From an uncultured Roseburia sp. (lineage in GTDB: Bacteria; Bacillota; Clostridia; Lachnospirales; Lachnospiraceae), in contig URUD01000015.1 of NCBI GenBank assembly GCA_900550935.1, positions 1 through 54,184 on the forward strand: a stretch of DNA of 54,184 nt, given 5' to 3'. Below the pieces are notes generated by a model. It saw only the letters and a list, made by a program, of their open reading frames with translations, made no database searches and was not told where the DNA came from. Of this stretch, positions 1-9,344 are shown one piece after another. The position numbers and the translations under genes were made by a program. Position 1 is the stretch's first letter; every line of letters begins with the position of its first letter.

Positions 1-1
1 A

Positions 2-1381
2 CAGTTGCCTGTAGAAGGAAGTGAAATTTCAGAAGGAATCTATGCACCGACAATTCGATATCATAATGGGCTTTTTTATATGATAACAACGAATGTCAGC
101 TATGGAGGCAACTTTATTGTGACAGCGGAAAATCCTGCAGGTCCGTGGTCAGATCCATATTATCTGGGAGAGGATGCCCCTGGAATTGATCCGAGTCTTT
201 TTTTTGATGAGGATGGAAAGTGTTATTACTGTGGTACAAGACCAAATCCAAAAGGGGTGCGTTATAATGGAGACTGGGAAATCTGGGTACAGGAACTGGA
301 TTTAAAAACAATGAAACTGACCGGGGAAAGTATGGCAATCTGGAAAGGCGCGGTCAAGGATGTTATCTGGCCAGAGGGACCACATCTCTACAAAATAGAT
401 GGATATTATTATCTTATGCATGCAGAGGGAGGAACCGGTCCAGAGCATAGTATCAGTGTTGCCAGAAGCAAAAATCTGTTTCAATGGTTCGAAGGGTGTC
501 CGAGAAATCCGATTTTTAGCCATCGTAATCTGGGAATGAATTACCCGGTTGTATATGCTGGGCATGGAGATCTGGTGGACGATGGACATGGAAACTGGTA
601 TGTTGTCATGCTTGCATCCAGACCATGCGAAAGACACAGCAGTATGGGGAGAGAAACGTTTCTTGCGAAAGTAACCTGGGAGAATGGATGGCCGGTTATT
701 GCGGAAGGAGTAGGACATCTGGAGAAAGAACTTGAAATTCCTATGAAGGAGATACGGTTGACAGAAGAGGTAAGTGCATCGGATTATATTCAGTTCTGGG
801 ATACTAAGTTAGACAAACGTCTGGTTGGAATCGAGAGTGTGAATGAGGAGACGTATTCTCTGAAGGAGCGTGAAGGCATGTTAAGACTCTATAACAGAAA
901 GGAACGTATTGCGGAAAAGAGTAATTGTGCTTATTTGGGAGTACGACAGAAGAGTTATCAGTTTTATGCGGAAACTGGAGTAGAGTTTGAGCCAGTAAAG
1001 GAAAAGGAAACGGCAGGTATGGTATTATATCAGAATCATGCCAATCATCTTCGTATGGAAATCAAGAGAAGAAATGGGAAAAAATGCTTTGCAGTGACAA
1101 CCTGTATCCAGGGAAAGGAAAAAATCATCTCTGAGGTACAGATGGATGATGAGAAAAAATTTGCAAAAATTCGTATTCAATGTGACAGACAAAAAGCATG
1201 TGTATGGATCCAAACAGGAGAAGAATGGATCGAATGTGCAAAAGAGATCAGTCTTCTTCCATATACAACAGAGGAAGCCGGAGGATTTGTCGGATGCACG
1301 ATTGGAATGTATGCATCTGCAAATGGGGCAGAAAGTTCAAATCATGCGGATTTTGGCTGGTTCGTTCAAAATGCAGTCTAA
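2..1381 (+). CDS. Glycoside hydrolase family 43 (beta-xylosidase/arabinofuranosidase type), 5' end outside window
   Basis: The frame is open through the left edge, so the start lies upstream; the residues at the edge (QLPVEGSEISEG) follow the pattern found after the first blade of GH43 enzymes. Visible signatures are the pKa-modulating Asp in GIDPSLFFDEDG (about residue 62 of the visible part) and the general-acid Glu in WPEGPHLYK (about residue 124). The general-base Asp should be in the missing N-terminus. From about residue 230 the protein continues as a beta-sandwich of the GH43 C2 (DUF1349-like) kind. Such enzymes remove xylose or arabinose from plant hemicellulose oligosaccharides. No signal peptide can be judged. 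The adjacent YesM/YesN pair suggests regulated use of such glycans. Exact substrate cannot be read. Confidence 0.88.
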   Translation, partial: QLPVEGSEISEGIYAPTIRYHNGLFYMITTNVSYGGNFIVTAENPAGPWSDPYYLGEDAPGIDPSLFFDEDGKCYYCGTRPNPKGVRYNGDWEIWVQELDLKTMKLTGESMAIWKGAVKDVIWPEGPHLYKIDGYYYLMHAEGGTGPEHSISVARSKNLFQWFEGCPRNPIFSHRNLGMNYPVVYAGHGDLVDDGHGNWYVVMLASRPCERHSSMGRETFLAKVTWENGWPVIAEGVGHLEKELEIPMKEIRLTEEVSASDYIQFWDTKLDKRLVGIESVNEETYSLKEREGMLRLYNRKERIAEKSNCAYLGVRQKSYQFYAETGVEFEPVKEKETAGMVLYQNHANHLRMEIKRRNGKKCFAVTTCIQGKEKIISEVQMDDEKKFAKIRIQCDRQKACVWIQTGEEWIECAKEISLLPYTTEEAGGFVGCTIGMYASANGAESSNHADFGWFVQNAV

Positions 1382-1430
1382 AATGGCATTGCAGAAAGTC
1401 GGCAGATTACATATAATAGGTGTATACAGT

Positions 1431-1460
1431 GAGGGCAGGCAAAAAAGTCTGCTCTCTTTC
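1431..1460 (+). terminator. Possible intrinsic terminator after GH43
   Basis: A 10-bp stem (GAGGGCAGGC with GTCTGCTCTC, two G-T wobbles) with a loop of six A is followed by only three T and then CGG. It sits between the glycosidase stop and the histidine kinase start. The short T run makes it weak, so partial readthrough into the kinase is possible. Confidence 0.4.
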
Positions 1461-1519
1461 GGTTGTGAGGAGGATGTTTTGTGTCAGCACCGCGATTATA
1501 ATATGAGGAGAAGGTAGTT

Positions 1520-3277
1520 ATGGGAAAACTGTTGCAAAGAATAGAACAGTGCATGGACAATCTTACGATCAAGAAAAAATTTTATGTTTTTTATATTTTA
1601 TGTGTTTTAATTCCGCTGATAGTCACAGACAGTGTAGTGTTTTTTATGATCAGCAAATTTGACCAGGAGCGCAAAGCACATGAGATGGCAAACATTGCAA
1701 ACGCAGTGGAATACAGCATCAGCAATGTGGTTGGAAATGTAGGAGAAATTGCAAATAGCATTTACACAAACAAAAATTTTAATAATTTCTTATCCAGAGA
1801 ATATGCAGATCCTGCGGAGTATGTTTCTGCTTATCAGGATTTTTTTGGTGACACATTGTTAGAAAATGCGTTGGGAATGAACAGTATGGTTTTTACATTG
1901 TATACAGATAATAACACGATTGTAAATGGTGGCAGAGTCAATCGGCTGGAAAACATAAAAGGAACACAGGCATATCAGCGTTTGAATGAAAGCGGAAAAA
2001 GCAAGGGCATTTTTTTTGTTTATGATGATAGTAGTTCAAGAATGACAAGGGAACGCAGGCTAATTTATTTGCAGAAAATGGACTTTTTTGATACGAAGGC
2101 AGAAAAGTATTTAAAGATAGAATTTGATTACAGCAGTATGGTTCGGATACTTAGGAATATGAAATATGATAATGAAGTGCTGATCTGTGAAGGCGACAAA
2201 ATTGTTCTTTCCAATGGAAATTATGGGAACTATGGAAATGACTTTCAAAAGATAGGGGAAATTGCAGAGGGGGCATACAGCCAGTCATTTAGTTTTTATG
2301 GAACAGAACTTCAGATTTATGTAAGAAAAGCAGAAAATGGTTTCTGGAATGGGATAAAAAATGAAATGCCAATACTATTGCTTCTTGTGATGGTAAATGC
2401 TCTTTTCCCATTTTGCTTCGTTCAGATTTTTAACCGGTCGTTTACGAAGAGAATTACCGAGTTAAGCAGGGTATTTAAGTCTGTGGACAGTGATCATCTG
2501 ATCCCAATGTATCATGAAGGAGGAAAGGATGAAATCAGCAGTATGATTCGAAATTATAATCGAATGGTAACTCGCACGAATGAACTGATCCAGACAGTAT
2601 ATAAGAATAAAATAAGAGAGCAGGAAATTCTGGTTGGCCAGAAAAATGCAGAACTTCTGGCATTACACAGTCAGATTAATCCACATTTTTTGTTTAATGT
2701 TCTTGAAAGTATCCGTATGCACAGTATTCTGAAACAGGAAAATGAGACAGCGGATATGGTGGCAAAGCTTGCTATCATGCAAAGACAATATGTGGAATGG
2801 GGAAATGATTCGGTAAATATTACAAGCGAAATTGAATTTGTAAAAGCATACCTTGCTCTTCAGAAATACCGATTTGGAGACAGGTTGAATTATAATATAG
2901 ATGTAGAAGATACGTGCAGCGAATATAAAATTCCCAAATTAACAATTGTAACATTTGTGGAAAATGCCTGTGTACATGGGATTGAGAGTAAATCTTCTCC
3001 CGGATGGATATTTGTCCGGATTGCCGGAAAAGAGGGAAAACTTTATATTGAAATTGAGGACACCGGGAGTGGAATGGAAGAGGAGAAACTTCTGGAATTA
3101 GAGAAAAATATGAGAAATGCCAGTCTTGAAATGTTAAAAAGTAATGGAAGAGTTGGGATTTTGAATGCCTGTGTCCGGCTTAAAATGATGACAGAAAACC
3201 AGGTTGACTTCCAACTGGATGGGGAAGAGGGTGTGGGAACCACAGTTTTAATTCGCATACCAATGCAGTATGTATAG
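1520..3277 (+). CDS. YesM-type sensor histidine kinase
   Basis: The 585-residue protein has a membrane segment at about 21-44, an extracellular sensing region at about 45-282, a second membrane segment at about 283-305, a HAMP-like linker, and then a His_kinase/HATPase_c module. The phospho-acceptor box reads HSQINPHFLFNVLESIR (His about 389), typical of the LytS/YesM class; the ATPase N box is VENACVHGI and a DTGSGM box follows. ATG is preceded by a GGAGAAGG ribosome site. It lies 12 bases upstream of its cognate AraC-type response regulator. In Clostridia such pairs usually sense oligosaccharides and control nearby transporter and glycosidase genes, so the upstream GH43 gene is a likely target (inference). 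Confidence 0.93.
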   Translation: MGKLLQRIEQCMDNLTIKKKFYVFYILCVLIPLIVTDSVVFFMISKFDQERKAHEMANIANAVEYSISNVVGNVGEIANSIYTNKNFNNFLSREYADPAEYVSAYQDFFGDTLLENALGMNSMVFTLYTDNNTIVNGGRVNRLENIKGTQAYQRLNESGKSKGIFFVYDDSSSRMTRERRLIYLQKMDFFDTKAEKYLKIEFDYSSMVRILRNMKYDNEVLICEGDKIVLSNGNYGNYGNDFQKIGEIAEGAYSQSFSFYGTELQIYVRKAENGFWNGIKNEMPILLLLVMVNALFPFCFVQIFNRSFTKRITELSRVFKSVDSDHLIPMYHEGGKDEISSMIRNYNRMVTRTNELIQTVYKNKIREQEILVGQKNAELLALHSQINPHFLFNVLESIRMHSILKQENETADMVAKLAIMQRQYVEWGNDSVNITSEIEFVKAYLALQKYRFGDRLNYNIDVEDTCSEYKIPKLTIVTFVENACVHGIESKSSPGWIFVRIAGKEGKLYIEIEDTGSGMEEEKLLELEKNMRNASLEMLKSNGRVGILNACVRLKMMTENQVDFQLDGEEGVGTTVLIRIPMQYV

Positions 3278-3289
3278 GGAGGACTAAAA

Positions 3290-4876
3290 ATGTTAAAGGT
3301 ATTGTTGGTTGATGACGAACCGTTTATTTTAGAGGGATTAAAACTTCTGATTGACTGGGAGCAGGAGGGATATGAGATTACCGGTACAGCAGTAAATGGA
3401 TTGGAAGCATTGGAGTTTTTAAAAAAGGAGCGGGTCGATCTGATCATTGCGGACATCAAGATGCCGCAGATGACAGGACTGGAACTTTTGGAGAAAATTC
3501 GAAAAGAAGCGTTATCGGATGCCTGTTTTGTCGTTTTGAGTGGATATGCGGAATTCGGGTATGCGCAGCAGGCAATGCAGAATGGGTGTACAGATTATAT
3601 TTTAAAACCGGTGGATCAGGAAATATTACTGAAGGTGTTAAATAAGGTAATGGTATTGAGTAACAGAGAAAAGTCAGATATTGAAAAGAATCGTAAAATG
3701 AAACAGGCATATCTGGCAAGGCATATCATTTCCCTTGTTCAGGGGAAGTTTGATCAACTGAATTTGGAATATGTCCGCGAGCACATGGACTGTACCCAGG
3801 GTGTCCGTTATGTGGAAATTCAGATGGAGGAGATTTTTGATGAAGAGGGAAGCACTGACCAGGAAATGAGAGTGGCACAGCGTACACTGTATCATTTGTG
3901 TATGGAATATCTGAAGGAAGATTCTGATTTATGTGTGTTTGATGTGTCAGTGAATGAAAAAATCTATGATGTCGGATTTTTATATTTTGATCGTGTTGCA
4001 GAAAAAGCGAATATGATGGAAGAGGAATATCTGGAGCACTTTCGGGAGTATCTTGAGGTTAATATAAATAAACCAATTATTATGCTGGTGGGGAAAAAAG
4101 TTCAGGACATCAGCAATATTGCAAGGTCGTATGGAAACACCTGTATGCTTCGGTCTTTTCAGGGATTTCGTACAAAAAAACAGATTTATTATTATGAAGA
4201 AGAAGTCCAGGTGTCACCGGATGGACTTGTTCTGTGTAAAGAAAGCTTAGATGGACTGTTGAAAGTGATTGAGCAGAATAATCACGTTGGAATTCGCAGT
4301 GCAGTGGAATTTTTCTATGAAGAGATGGGGAAGATGGGAACCTGCGGTGAGACAATGACGTTGAATATTAATTATCTTTTATTTCAACTGATCCATCTTG
4401 CGTGCGAACAGGATGATGATGTGAATCAGGAGAAAATCTTAAGACTCATTAGTGAGAGCAGCTTTGAGACAGGTATAAAGAGGGGGAGCAAGGCACATTT
4501 GGCACGTTTTGCCTGTGAATATGCGGATTATCTTTCACAGCTTCGAAAAAACGTATCCCGGGGTGTGCTTAGTATGGTAGAAAGGGAAGTAAAAGAAAAT
4601 TTTGCATCAAATATCACATTGAAAAGCCTGAGTGAAAAATATTATGTGAACAGTGCGTATTTAGGGCAGTTGTTCCGAAAAAAATATGGACAGTCTTTTA
4701 AAGACTATCTGAATAGCTATAGGATGGAACAGGCAGCGGATTATCTGATACATACAGATAAGAAGATTGCACAGATTGCAGAAGAAGTAGGATATCGTGA
4801 TCTGGATTATTTTGTGAACCGCTTTATTCAGGTAAAAGGCTGTACACCGGCAAAGTTTCGTAAGAAAATGTTGTGA
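3290..4876 (+). CDS. YesN-type response regulator, AraC-family output
   Basis: The 528-residue protein has an N-terminal receiver domain with acidic residues DDE at 8-10, the phospho-acceptor Asp in IIADIKMP (about 55) and the conserved Lys in LKPVD (about 104). A long middle region of uncertain fold follows. The C-terminus carries two AraC-type helix-turn-helix motifs, the first in KSLSEKYYVNSAYLGQLFRK and the second in IAQIAEEVGYRDLDYFVNRF. It is co-transcribed with the kinase just upstream. Its stop overlaps the ATG of the following chemotaxis-receptor remnant. Confidence 0.93.
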   Translation: MLKVLLVDDEPFILEGLKLLIDWEQEGYEITGTAVNGLEALEFLKKERVDLIIADIKMPQMTGLELLEKIRKEALSDACFVVLSGYAEFGYAQQAMQNGCTDYILKPVDQEILLKVLNKVMVLSNREKSDIEKNRKMKQAYLARHIISLVQGKFDQLNLEYVREHMDCTQGVRYVEIQMEEIFDEEGSTDQEMRVAQRTLYHLCMEYLKEDSDLCVFDVSVNEKIYDVGFLYFDRVAEKANMMEEEYLEHFREYLEVNINKPIIMLVGKKVQDISNIARSYGNTCMLRSFQGFRTKKQIYYYEEEVQVSPDGLVLCKESLDGLLKVIEQNNHVGIRSAVEFFYEEMGKMGTCGETMTLNINYLLFQLIHLACEQDDDVNQEKILRLISESSFETGIKRGSKAHLARFACEYADYLSQLRKNVSRGVLSMVEREVKENFASNITLKSLSEKYYVNSAYLGQLFRKKYGQSFKDYLNSYRMEQAADYLIHTDKKIAQIAEEVGYRDLDYFVNRFIQVKGCTPAKFRKKML

Positions 4877-5264
4877 TGAACAAAACGAAAAAGAAAGAGA
4901 TGAAACACAAAGCTACATGGTCCATCCGGGCACAGGCGAATAAGACGATCAGTAATAATGTGAAACTTCTGGAACTTCTTTCAGAACTGGACTATGGTGA
5001 GGGGGTTATTTGATGGAGAAACTGGTAGAGAGTATGGAAGCTGTCAGTGCCGATATGGAGGCAATGAATCAGGATCGCCATAATACATTAAAATCGATTA
5101 AACGGATCGGAGAATCTTCAGAAAGTACGGTGAAAGCCTCAAGCGAGATCAGTCAGTATCTGGAGAGCCAGATGAAGTCCGCAGAGGGACTGAAGAAAGA
5201 AACCGAATTATTGCAGGAGAGCATGAATCAGCTCGAGGATGCAATCGGAACATTCAGATTATAA
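4876..5264 (+). pseudogene. Collapsed methyl-accepting chemotaxis protein (N- and C-terminal scraps only)
   Basis: Two overlapping small frames occur. The first (4876-5013, 45 codons) begins MNKTKKKEMKHKATWSIRAQ, resembling the basic N-terminus of Lachnospiraceae chemoreceptors just before their first membrane helix, but no helix follows. The second (ATG at 5013, overlapping the preceding TGA; to 5264) encodes 83 residues matching the last part of a receptor signalling domain: a long coiled coil ending LQESMNQLEDAIGTFRL. The membrane helices, sensor domain and signalling tip are absent. I read this as one receptor gene with a large internal deletion. The alternative is two genuine small proteins translated by coupling with the response regulator. 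Confidence 0.55.
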
Positions 5265-5271
5265 GTTTATA

Positions 5272-5311
5272 AATCCCCTTTTTACCGGATGAACCGGTAA
5301 GGAGGGGATTT
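5272..5311. terminator. Bidirectional intrinsic terminator
   Basis: A long inverted repeat (AATCCCC...TTTACCGG, loop ATGA, CCGGTAA...GGGGATT) with T-rich and A-rich flanks sits between the convergent receptor remnant and the LacI-family gene. It can end transcription from either side. Confidence 0.8.
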
Positions 5312-5315
5312 TGCT

Positions 5316-6392
5316 TTAAATATAATATTCTGGCTGGATCACATCTTCAATCCGGCAGCAGCTGCTGCGCAGCAGGAGCTGTCCTTCGAGTTCGATCCGG
5401 ATCATTTCTTTATGACCACCACGGATCCGGTCAAGCAGGACCAAAAGGGCAAAACGTGCCATATTTTCTTTCGGGAGCTGTACCGTAGAAAGCATGGGAG
5501 TGGTATATTGTCCCTCCTCAATGTTGTCACTCGAGATGATCGAAGGGCGGTATAAACTGCTTTTGAACTGATTTAAGCATTTCAACATACCGATCGCGGT
5601 GATATCATTTGCACAATAGATCCCCGTAGGTGGTTCTTTTAGTTTCACAAACTGCTGCATCGTCTGAAAGCCTTCTTTTTCGGTCTGATGCGTTTCAATA
5701 ACATACTCCGGGTAGAAGTCAATCGCATTTTTCCGGAGAACCTCACAATATCCCTGATAACGTGCTTCCTGGTGGCATTTTCCCACGTAAGCTATTTTTT
5801 CATGTCCAAGGCTTACAAGGTGATTGACCGCCATGGAAGCTATTTTTTTGCCGTCACAGATGACCTCATCAATGGCATAATTCGAAGAATTACGGTTGAT
5901 TGCAACAATATTTTTATAGTATTTTTGCAGCAGTTTAATGACAGAGGGATTGCATCTTCCAATAATGATGAGTCCATCAGCGGTTTCTACGGAATCGCCT
6001 GTGATCTGGCGGATCGCTGCCTCAATCGCAGGCCGGTCGCATTTGGTATCATCAGAAAAATTGGACTGATACCATACTTTGGAAAGAATACAGCCATTCT
6101 TATGGATCTGTGTTTCCACAGCACGTAACTGCTCTTCGAAATAGGGATCGGAATGGATCCCATCCACCCTTGTAATGAGGATTTCAATGAGATAATGAGT
6201 ATGCTCTAAATGACTGCTCCCTTTTTTCAGATTACGGGCAGCCTCGTTTGGCGTATAGTTCAGATCCATGGCAGCTTTCCAGATTTTTTCACGCATGCCA
6301 GGTATGGCGCATTTATAGGATGGATTGTTTAATACACGTGAAACGGTTGCGGGAGAAGAACCCGTCATTTCTGCAATTTTCTTGATCGACAT
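5316..6392 (-). CDS. LacI-family transcriptional regulator
   Basis: From the chosen ATG the protein has 358 residues. The N-terminal helix-turn-helix and hinge are clear (IKKIAEMTGSSPATVSRVLN), followed by a periplasmic-binding-protein-like effector domain. An upstream in-frame ATG at 6416 would add eight residues, but AAAGGAA lies correctly ahead of 6392 and LacI proteins normally begin directly at MSIKKIA. It is divergent from the organosulfate import and sulfatase genes. The intervening 307 bases hold a perfect 16-bp palindrome with a central CG, as expected for this family. LacI proteins usually respond to sugars; here the effector is unknown, and a sulfated or desulfated product of the adjacent pathway is a reasonable guess. 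Confidence 0.92.
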   Translation of the reverse strand: MSIKKIAEMTGSSPATVSRVLNNPSYKCAIPGMREKIWKAAMDLNYTPNEAARNLKKGSSHLEHTHYLIEILITRVDGIHSDPYFEEQLRAVETQIHKNGCILSKVWYQSNFSDDTKCDRPAIEAAIRQITGDSVETADGLIIIGRCNPSVIKLLQKYYKNIVAINRNSSNYAIDEVICDGKKIASMAVNHLVSLGHEKIAYVGKCHQEARYQGYCEVLRKNAIDFYPEYVIETHQTEKEGFQTMQQFVKLKEPPTGIYCANDITAIGMLKCLNQFKSSLYRPSIISSDNIEEGQYTTPMLSTVQLPKENMARFALLVLLDRIRGGHKEMIRIELEGQLLLRSSCCRIEDVIQPEYYI

Positions 6393-6480
6393 AAGAAATT
6401 CCTTTCTGAAACGCATATCAATAACATAGTATTTCTATCGGTATTATATCATATAAGGCAGAAAGGCAGAAGAATAAAAT

Positions 6481-6496
6481 GTGAAATCGATTTCAC
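6481..6496. promoter_or_regulatory. Perfect palindromic operator, LacI type
   Basis: GTGAAATCGATTTCAC is identical to its own reverse complement and has the central CG step typical of LacI-family operators. It lies 89 bases upstream of the LacI-family start and about 200 bases upstream of the ABC ATPase gene, so it could control both directions. Binding by the neighbouring regulator is inferred. Confidence 0.65.
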
Positions 6497-6594
6497 GATT
6501 CTGTCGATCCTGACGTTGATTTCCATTTCAAAACGTATATTTTCCAATGAAAAAACAGGAAAACAGATGAAATCCAGAGAGCAAAGGCGAGTGC

Positions 6595-6610
6595 GAGAGA
6601 ACGATTTCAC
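6595..6610. promoter_or_regulatory. Second, imperfect operator copy
   Basis: GAGAGAACGATTTCAC keeps the right half (CGATTTCAC) of the palindrome at 6481 intact and about six of nine left-half positions. It lies 114 bases from the first copy and 90 bases before the ABC ATPase start, which would suit auxiliary-operator looping. Apart from these two sites the 6393-6699 gap shows no gene; TATAAT-like sequence occurs upstream of the LacI gene near 6445. Confidence 0.45.
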
Positions 6611-6699
6611 GAATTTGGCTGGAAAAGGCTGGAAGGAAACCATATAATTCAGACCATAAAAAACCTGCACCGAAACGAGGGGAAAGAAGGGATGAGAAA

Positions 6700-7485
6700 A
6701 TGGAAGAAGAAAAGAAAGTTGTGATCCGTGTGGAACATCTGAATAAAACATATCTGGTCGATAAACAGCCGGTAGAAGTCTTGAAAAATGTATCCCTTGA
6801 GATCAGAGAAGGAGAATTCATCACGATCGTGGGACACAGCGGTTGTGGAAAAAGCACATTATTAAAGATCATATCCGGTCTTTTAAGTTATGAGGATGGT
6901 ATTGTCGAGCGAAACGGACATAAGGTAGAGGGACCCGGACCACAGTGTGGAATGGTATTCCAGAACCACAGACTTCTCCCCTGGTTAAAGATCAAAGAGA
7001 ATGTCGGATTTGGACTGGAGGGAATGTCCAAAAGTGAAAAAGAGGCAAAGGTGATGCAGCATATAGAACTGGTCGGACTTGCAGGATTTGAACACAGTTA
7101 TCCGTCACAGCTGTCAGGAGGCATGGCACAGAGGGCAGCCATTGCAAGAGGTCTGGTAAATAATCCAAAGATCCTTTTATTAGATGAACCATTTGGAGCA
7201 TTGGATGCCTTAACCAGGATCCAGATGCAGAAAGAGATCATCCGCATAAAAGATCAGCAGAAGACAACGATGGTGATGGTAACGCATGATATTGACGAGG
7301 CGATCGTGCTTGGTGACCGGATCGTTGTAATGTCCGCAAGACCCGGACAGATCAAGGATGTGATCAAGGTGATCGCGGCAGGGCATAAGAGAAACAGTGC
7401 TGACTTTGATTACTATAAGAAGAAAATCTATAACTATCTGTTTGAAGAGGCAGACAATGAACTGGAAACAGATTATGTGATATAA
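6700..7485 (+). CDS. ABC transporter ATP-binding protein, SsuB/TauB type
   Basis: The 261-residue ATPase has Walker A GHSGCGKST (about 45-53), a Q-loop in MVFQNHRLLPWL, the signature LSGGMAQR, and Walker B LLLDEPFGALDALTR, followed by the switch His in VTHDIDEA. The LLPW and FGALDALTR forms are typical of the nitrate/sulfonate/taurine importer group. It is the first of three transporter genes (ATPase, permease, binding protein), separated by about 12 and 2 bases, with the sulfatase genes next. It energises uptake of a small organic sulfur compound or sulfate ester; the substrate is inferred from context. Confidence 0.92.
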   Translation: MEEEKKVVIRVEHLNKTYLVDKQPVEVLKNVSLEIREGEFITIVGHSGCGKSTLLKIISGLLSYEDGIVERNGHKVEGPGPQCGMVFQNHRLLPWLKIKENVGFGLEGMSKSEKEAKVMQHIELVGLAGFEHSYPSQLSGGMAQRAAIARGLVNNPKILLLDEPFGALDALTRIQMQKEIIRIKDQQKTTMVMVTHDIDEAIVLGDRIVVMSARPGQIKDVIKVIAAGHKRNSADFDYYKKKIYNYLFEEADNELETDYVI

Positions 7486-7497
7486 AGGAGGAAACTT

Positions 7498-8277
7498 ATG
7501 AAAAGCGTAATACGAAAAACCATACTGGCACTTATCCTGCCACTTGTGATCGTTGCAGCGTGGATTTATGCAACAACGTTTTTACAGATACCAGCCGGGA
7601 TCCTACCCAGTATCCCGCAGGTATGGAGTGCAGGTGTGGAGATGATATCTTCCGGGCAGCTGCAAAGTGATCTGCTGATCAGCCTGGTTCGTGTATTAAA
7701 AGGATTTCTGGTATCGGCAGTTTTGGGCGTGACACTTGGTTCTCTGATCGGAATGTTTCGCCCGGTAAGAGAAATGCTGCTGCCACTGATCACAGTGATC
7801 CGGCAGATCCCGATGATCGCATGGATCCCACTGATCATCCTCTGGTGCGGGATCGGGGAACTTTCGAAAGTCGTCATCATTGTGCTGGCAGCATTTTTCC
7901 CCATTCTTGTCAATACAGAAAGCGGTATTGCGGGAACGCCGGAAAGCTACCTTGAGGTGGCAAGGCTTTATAAACTAAATCCATGGAAAACATTTTGCAA
8001 AGTATATCTGCCGCATGCACTTCCGCAGATCTTAGTGGGATTAAAGCTTGGGCTTGGCGTTTCCTGGATGGCAGTTGTGGCAGCGGAGCTGATCGCTGCT
8101 GTATCGGGGATTGGCTACCGTATGAGTAATGCAAGGAGCCTGATGCGACCGGATATCGTGATCGTGTGCATGATCGTTGTCGGTTTGGTTGGAATTGGTA
8201 TGGATAAGGTGATCGGACTGATCTTTGGTTCTTTTACACCATGGAAAAAATTAGAAAACAGGGAAGGGAGAAAATAA
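7498..8277 (+). CDS. ABC transporter permease, SsuC/TauC type
   Basis: The 259-residue protein has about six membrane segments, beginning with a hydrophobic helix at residues 10-30. The cytoplasmic coupling (EAA) loop is visible around ESYLEVARLYKLNPWKTFCK and ends in the family pattern VYLPHALPQILVGLKLGLG. ATG follows a strong AAAGGAGG site. It forms the membrane channel for the ATPase upstream and the lipoprotein downstream. Aliphatic sulfonate, taurine, nitrate and pyrimidine-precursor importers share this fold, so the assignment to organosulfur relies on the neighbouring sulfatases. Confidence 0.92.
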   Translation: MKSVIRKTILALILPLVIVAAWIYATTFLQIPAGILPSIPQVWSAGVEMISSGQLQSDLLISLVRVLKGFLVSAVLGVTLGSLIGMFRPVREMLLPLITVIRQIPMIAWIPLIILWCGIGELSKVVIIVLAAFFPILVNTESGIAGTPESYLEVARLYKLNPWKTFCKVYLPHALPQILVGLKLGLGVSWMAVVAAELIAAVSGIGYRMSNARSLMRPDIVIVCMIVVGLVGIGMDKVIGLIFGSFTPWKKLENREGRK

Positions 8278-8279
8278 AT

Positions 8280-9326
8280 ATGAAAACAAAAAAATTAAAA
8301 ACAATGGTAACAAAAATGGCAGTCACTGCAGCAACAGCAGTTCTTGTGGCAGGGGTATTTGCCGGATGCGGAACAGAAAAAAGCGCGAAAGAGGAAACTG
8401 GGGATGCAGTGCAAAAGACACTTAAGATCGGAGTGGGAGGCTCAGAGGATTCCGGGTATGTGTTAGAGCTTGCAGCACTTGCAAAAGAAAACGGTTATCT
8501 GGACGAGGAACTTGGAAATGTGGGATATACCGTAGAGTTTGTTCCATTTGCCAGTGCCGGTCCTGAAATTAATGAGGCATTGGCATCCGGTGCGGTGGAT
8601 GCAGCAATCTATGGGGACTTCCCGGCATTTACAAGCAAGAGCAACGGGATAGACAGCACGATCATCGCAACGGTAAACCAGAGGATGCAGTATGGTGTGT
8701 TAGCCGGAAATGATGAGATCAAGACCGCAAAGGATTTAGAAGGAAAGAAAGTGATCTATTTACAGGGAAGCGTGCAGCAATATTTCTGGGAAAAATATGC
8801 CGAGGCAAACGGAATTGACACCAGCAAGGTGGAAGTGATCAACAGTACCGACACGGCATCGTTATTGCAGACAGGTGCGGCAGATGCGGCGGCAGGAAAT
8901 ATCTATGTGGAAAAATATCTGGAAAATATGGGAGTTGGGAAGATCTTTGATGATGGAAGCAGCACCGGTGTGTATACCACACATGTTGTGACGGTAAAAA
9001 GTGACATTTTAAAGGAGACACCACAGGTGGCAGTGGCGATCAATAAAGCACTGATCCGTGCCTATGAGGATGCAGTGGCGGATAAAGAGGCGTTCTATGA
9101 TGCCGTTGCAACAAAAAATATGCCAAAAGAGATCATGAAATCCGAATATGCTTTTGATGAATCGTTATGGTATCTGTCACCGGAGATCACAGACGACACC
9201 AGAGCTTATTACGATGGATTAAATGACTGGCTGTATGACCATAAGATCATTCAGAACAAAGTGGATGTTGCATCTTTTGTGGATGGTCAGTATTACGAAC
9301 AGGCAAAACAGGAACTGGAAAAATAG
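8280..9326 (+). CDS. ABC substrate-binding lipoprotein, SsuA/NMT1-like
   Basis: The protein starts at ATG 8280 (348 residues), preceded by GGGAAGGGAG; the open frame extends 39 bases further upstream into the permease gene but without a better ribosome site. A lipoprotein signal is clear: basic MKTKKLKTMVTK, hydrophobic stretch, then the lipobox VFAGC with Cys near residue 31. The mature part is an SsuA/NMT1-type binding domain (LKIGVGGSEDSG; ASGAVDAAIYGDFPA; KVIYLQGSVQQYF). It should catch the substrate outside the membrane for the ATPase/permease pair. The ligand is probably a sulfonate or sulfate ester by context. Confidence 0.9.
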   Translation: MKTKKLKTMVTKMAVTAATAVLVAGVFAGCGTEKSAKEETGDAVQKTLKIGVGGSEDSGYVLELAALAKENGYLDEELGNVGYTVEFVPFASAGPEINEALASGAVDAAIYGDFPAFTSKSNGIDSTIIATVNQRMQYGVLAGNDEIKTAKDLEGKKVIYLQGSVQQYFWEKYAEANGIDTSKVEVINSTDTASLLQTGAADAAAGNIYVEKYLENMGVGKIFDDGSSTGVYTTHVVTVKSDILKETPQVAVAINKALIRAYEDAVADKEAFYDAVATKNMPKEIMKSEYAFDESLWYLSPEITDDTRAYYDGLNDWLYDHKIIQNKVDVASFVDGQYYEQAKQELEK

Positions 9327-9344
9327 CAGGAAGAGAGGTATGGT

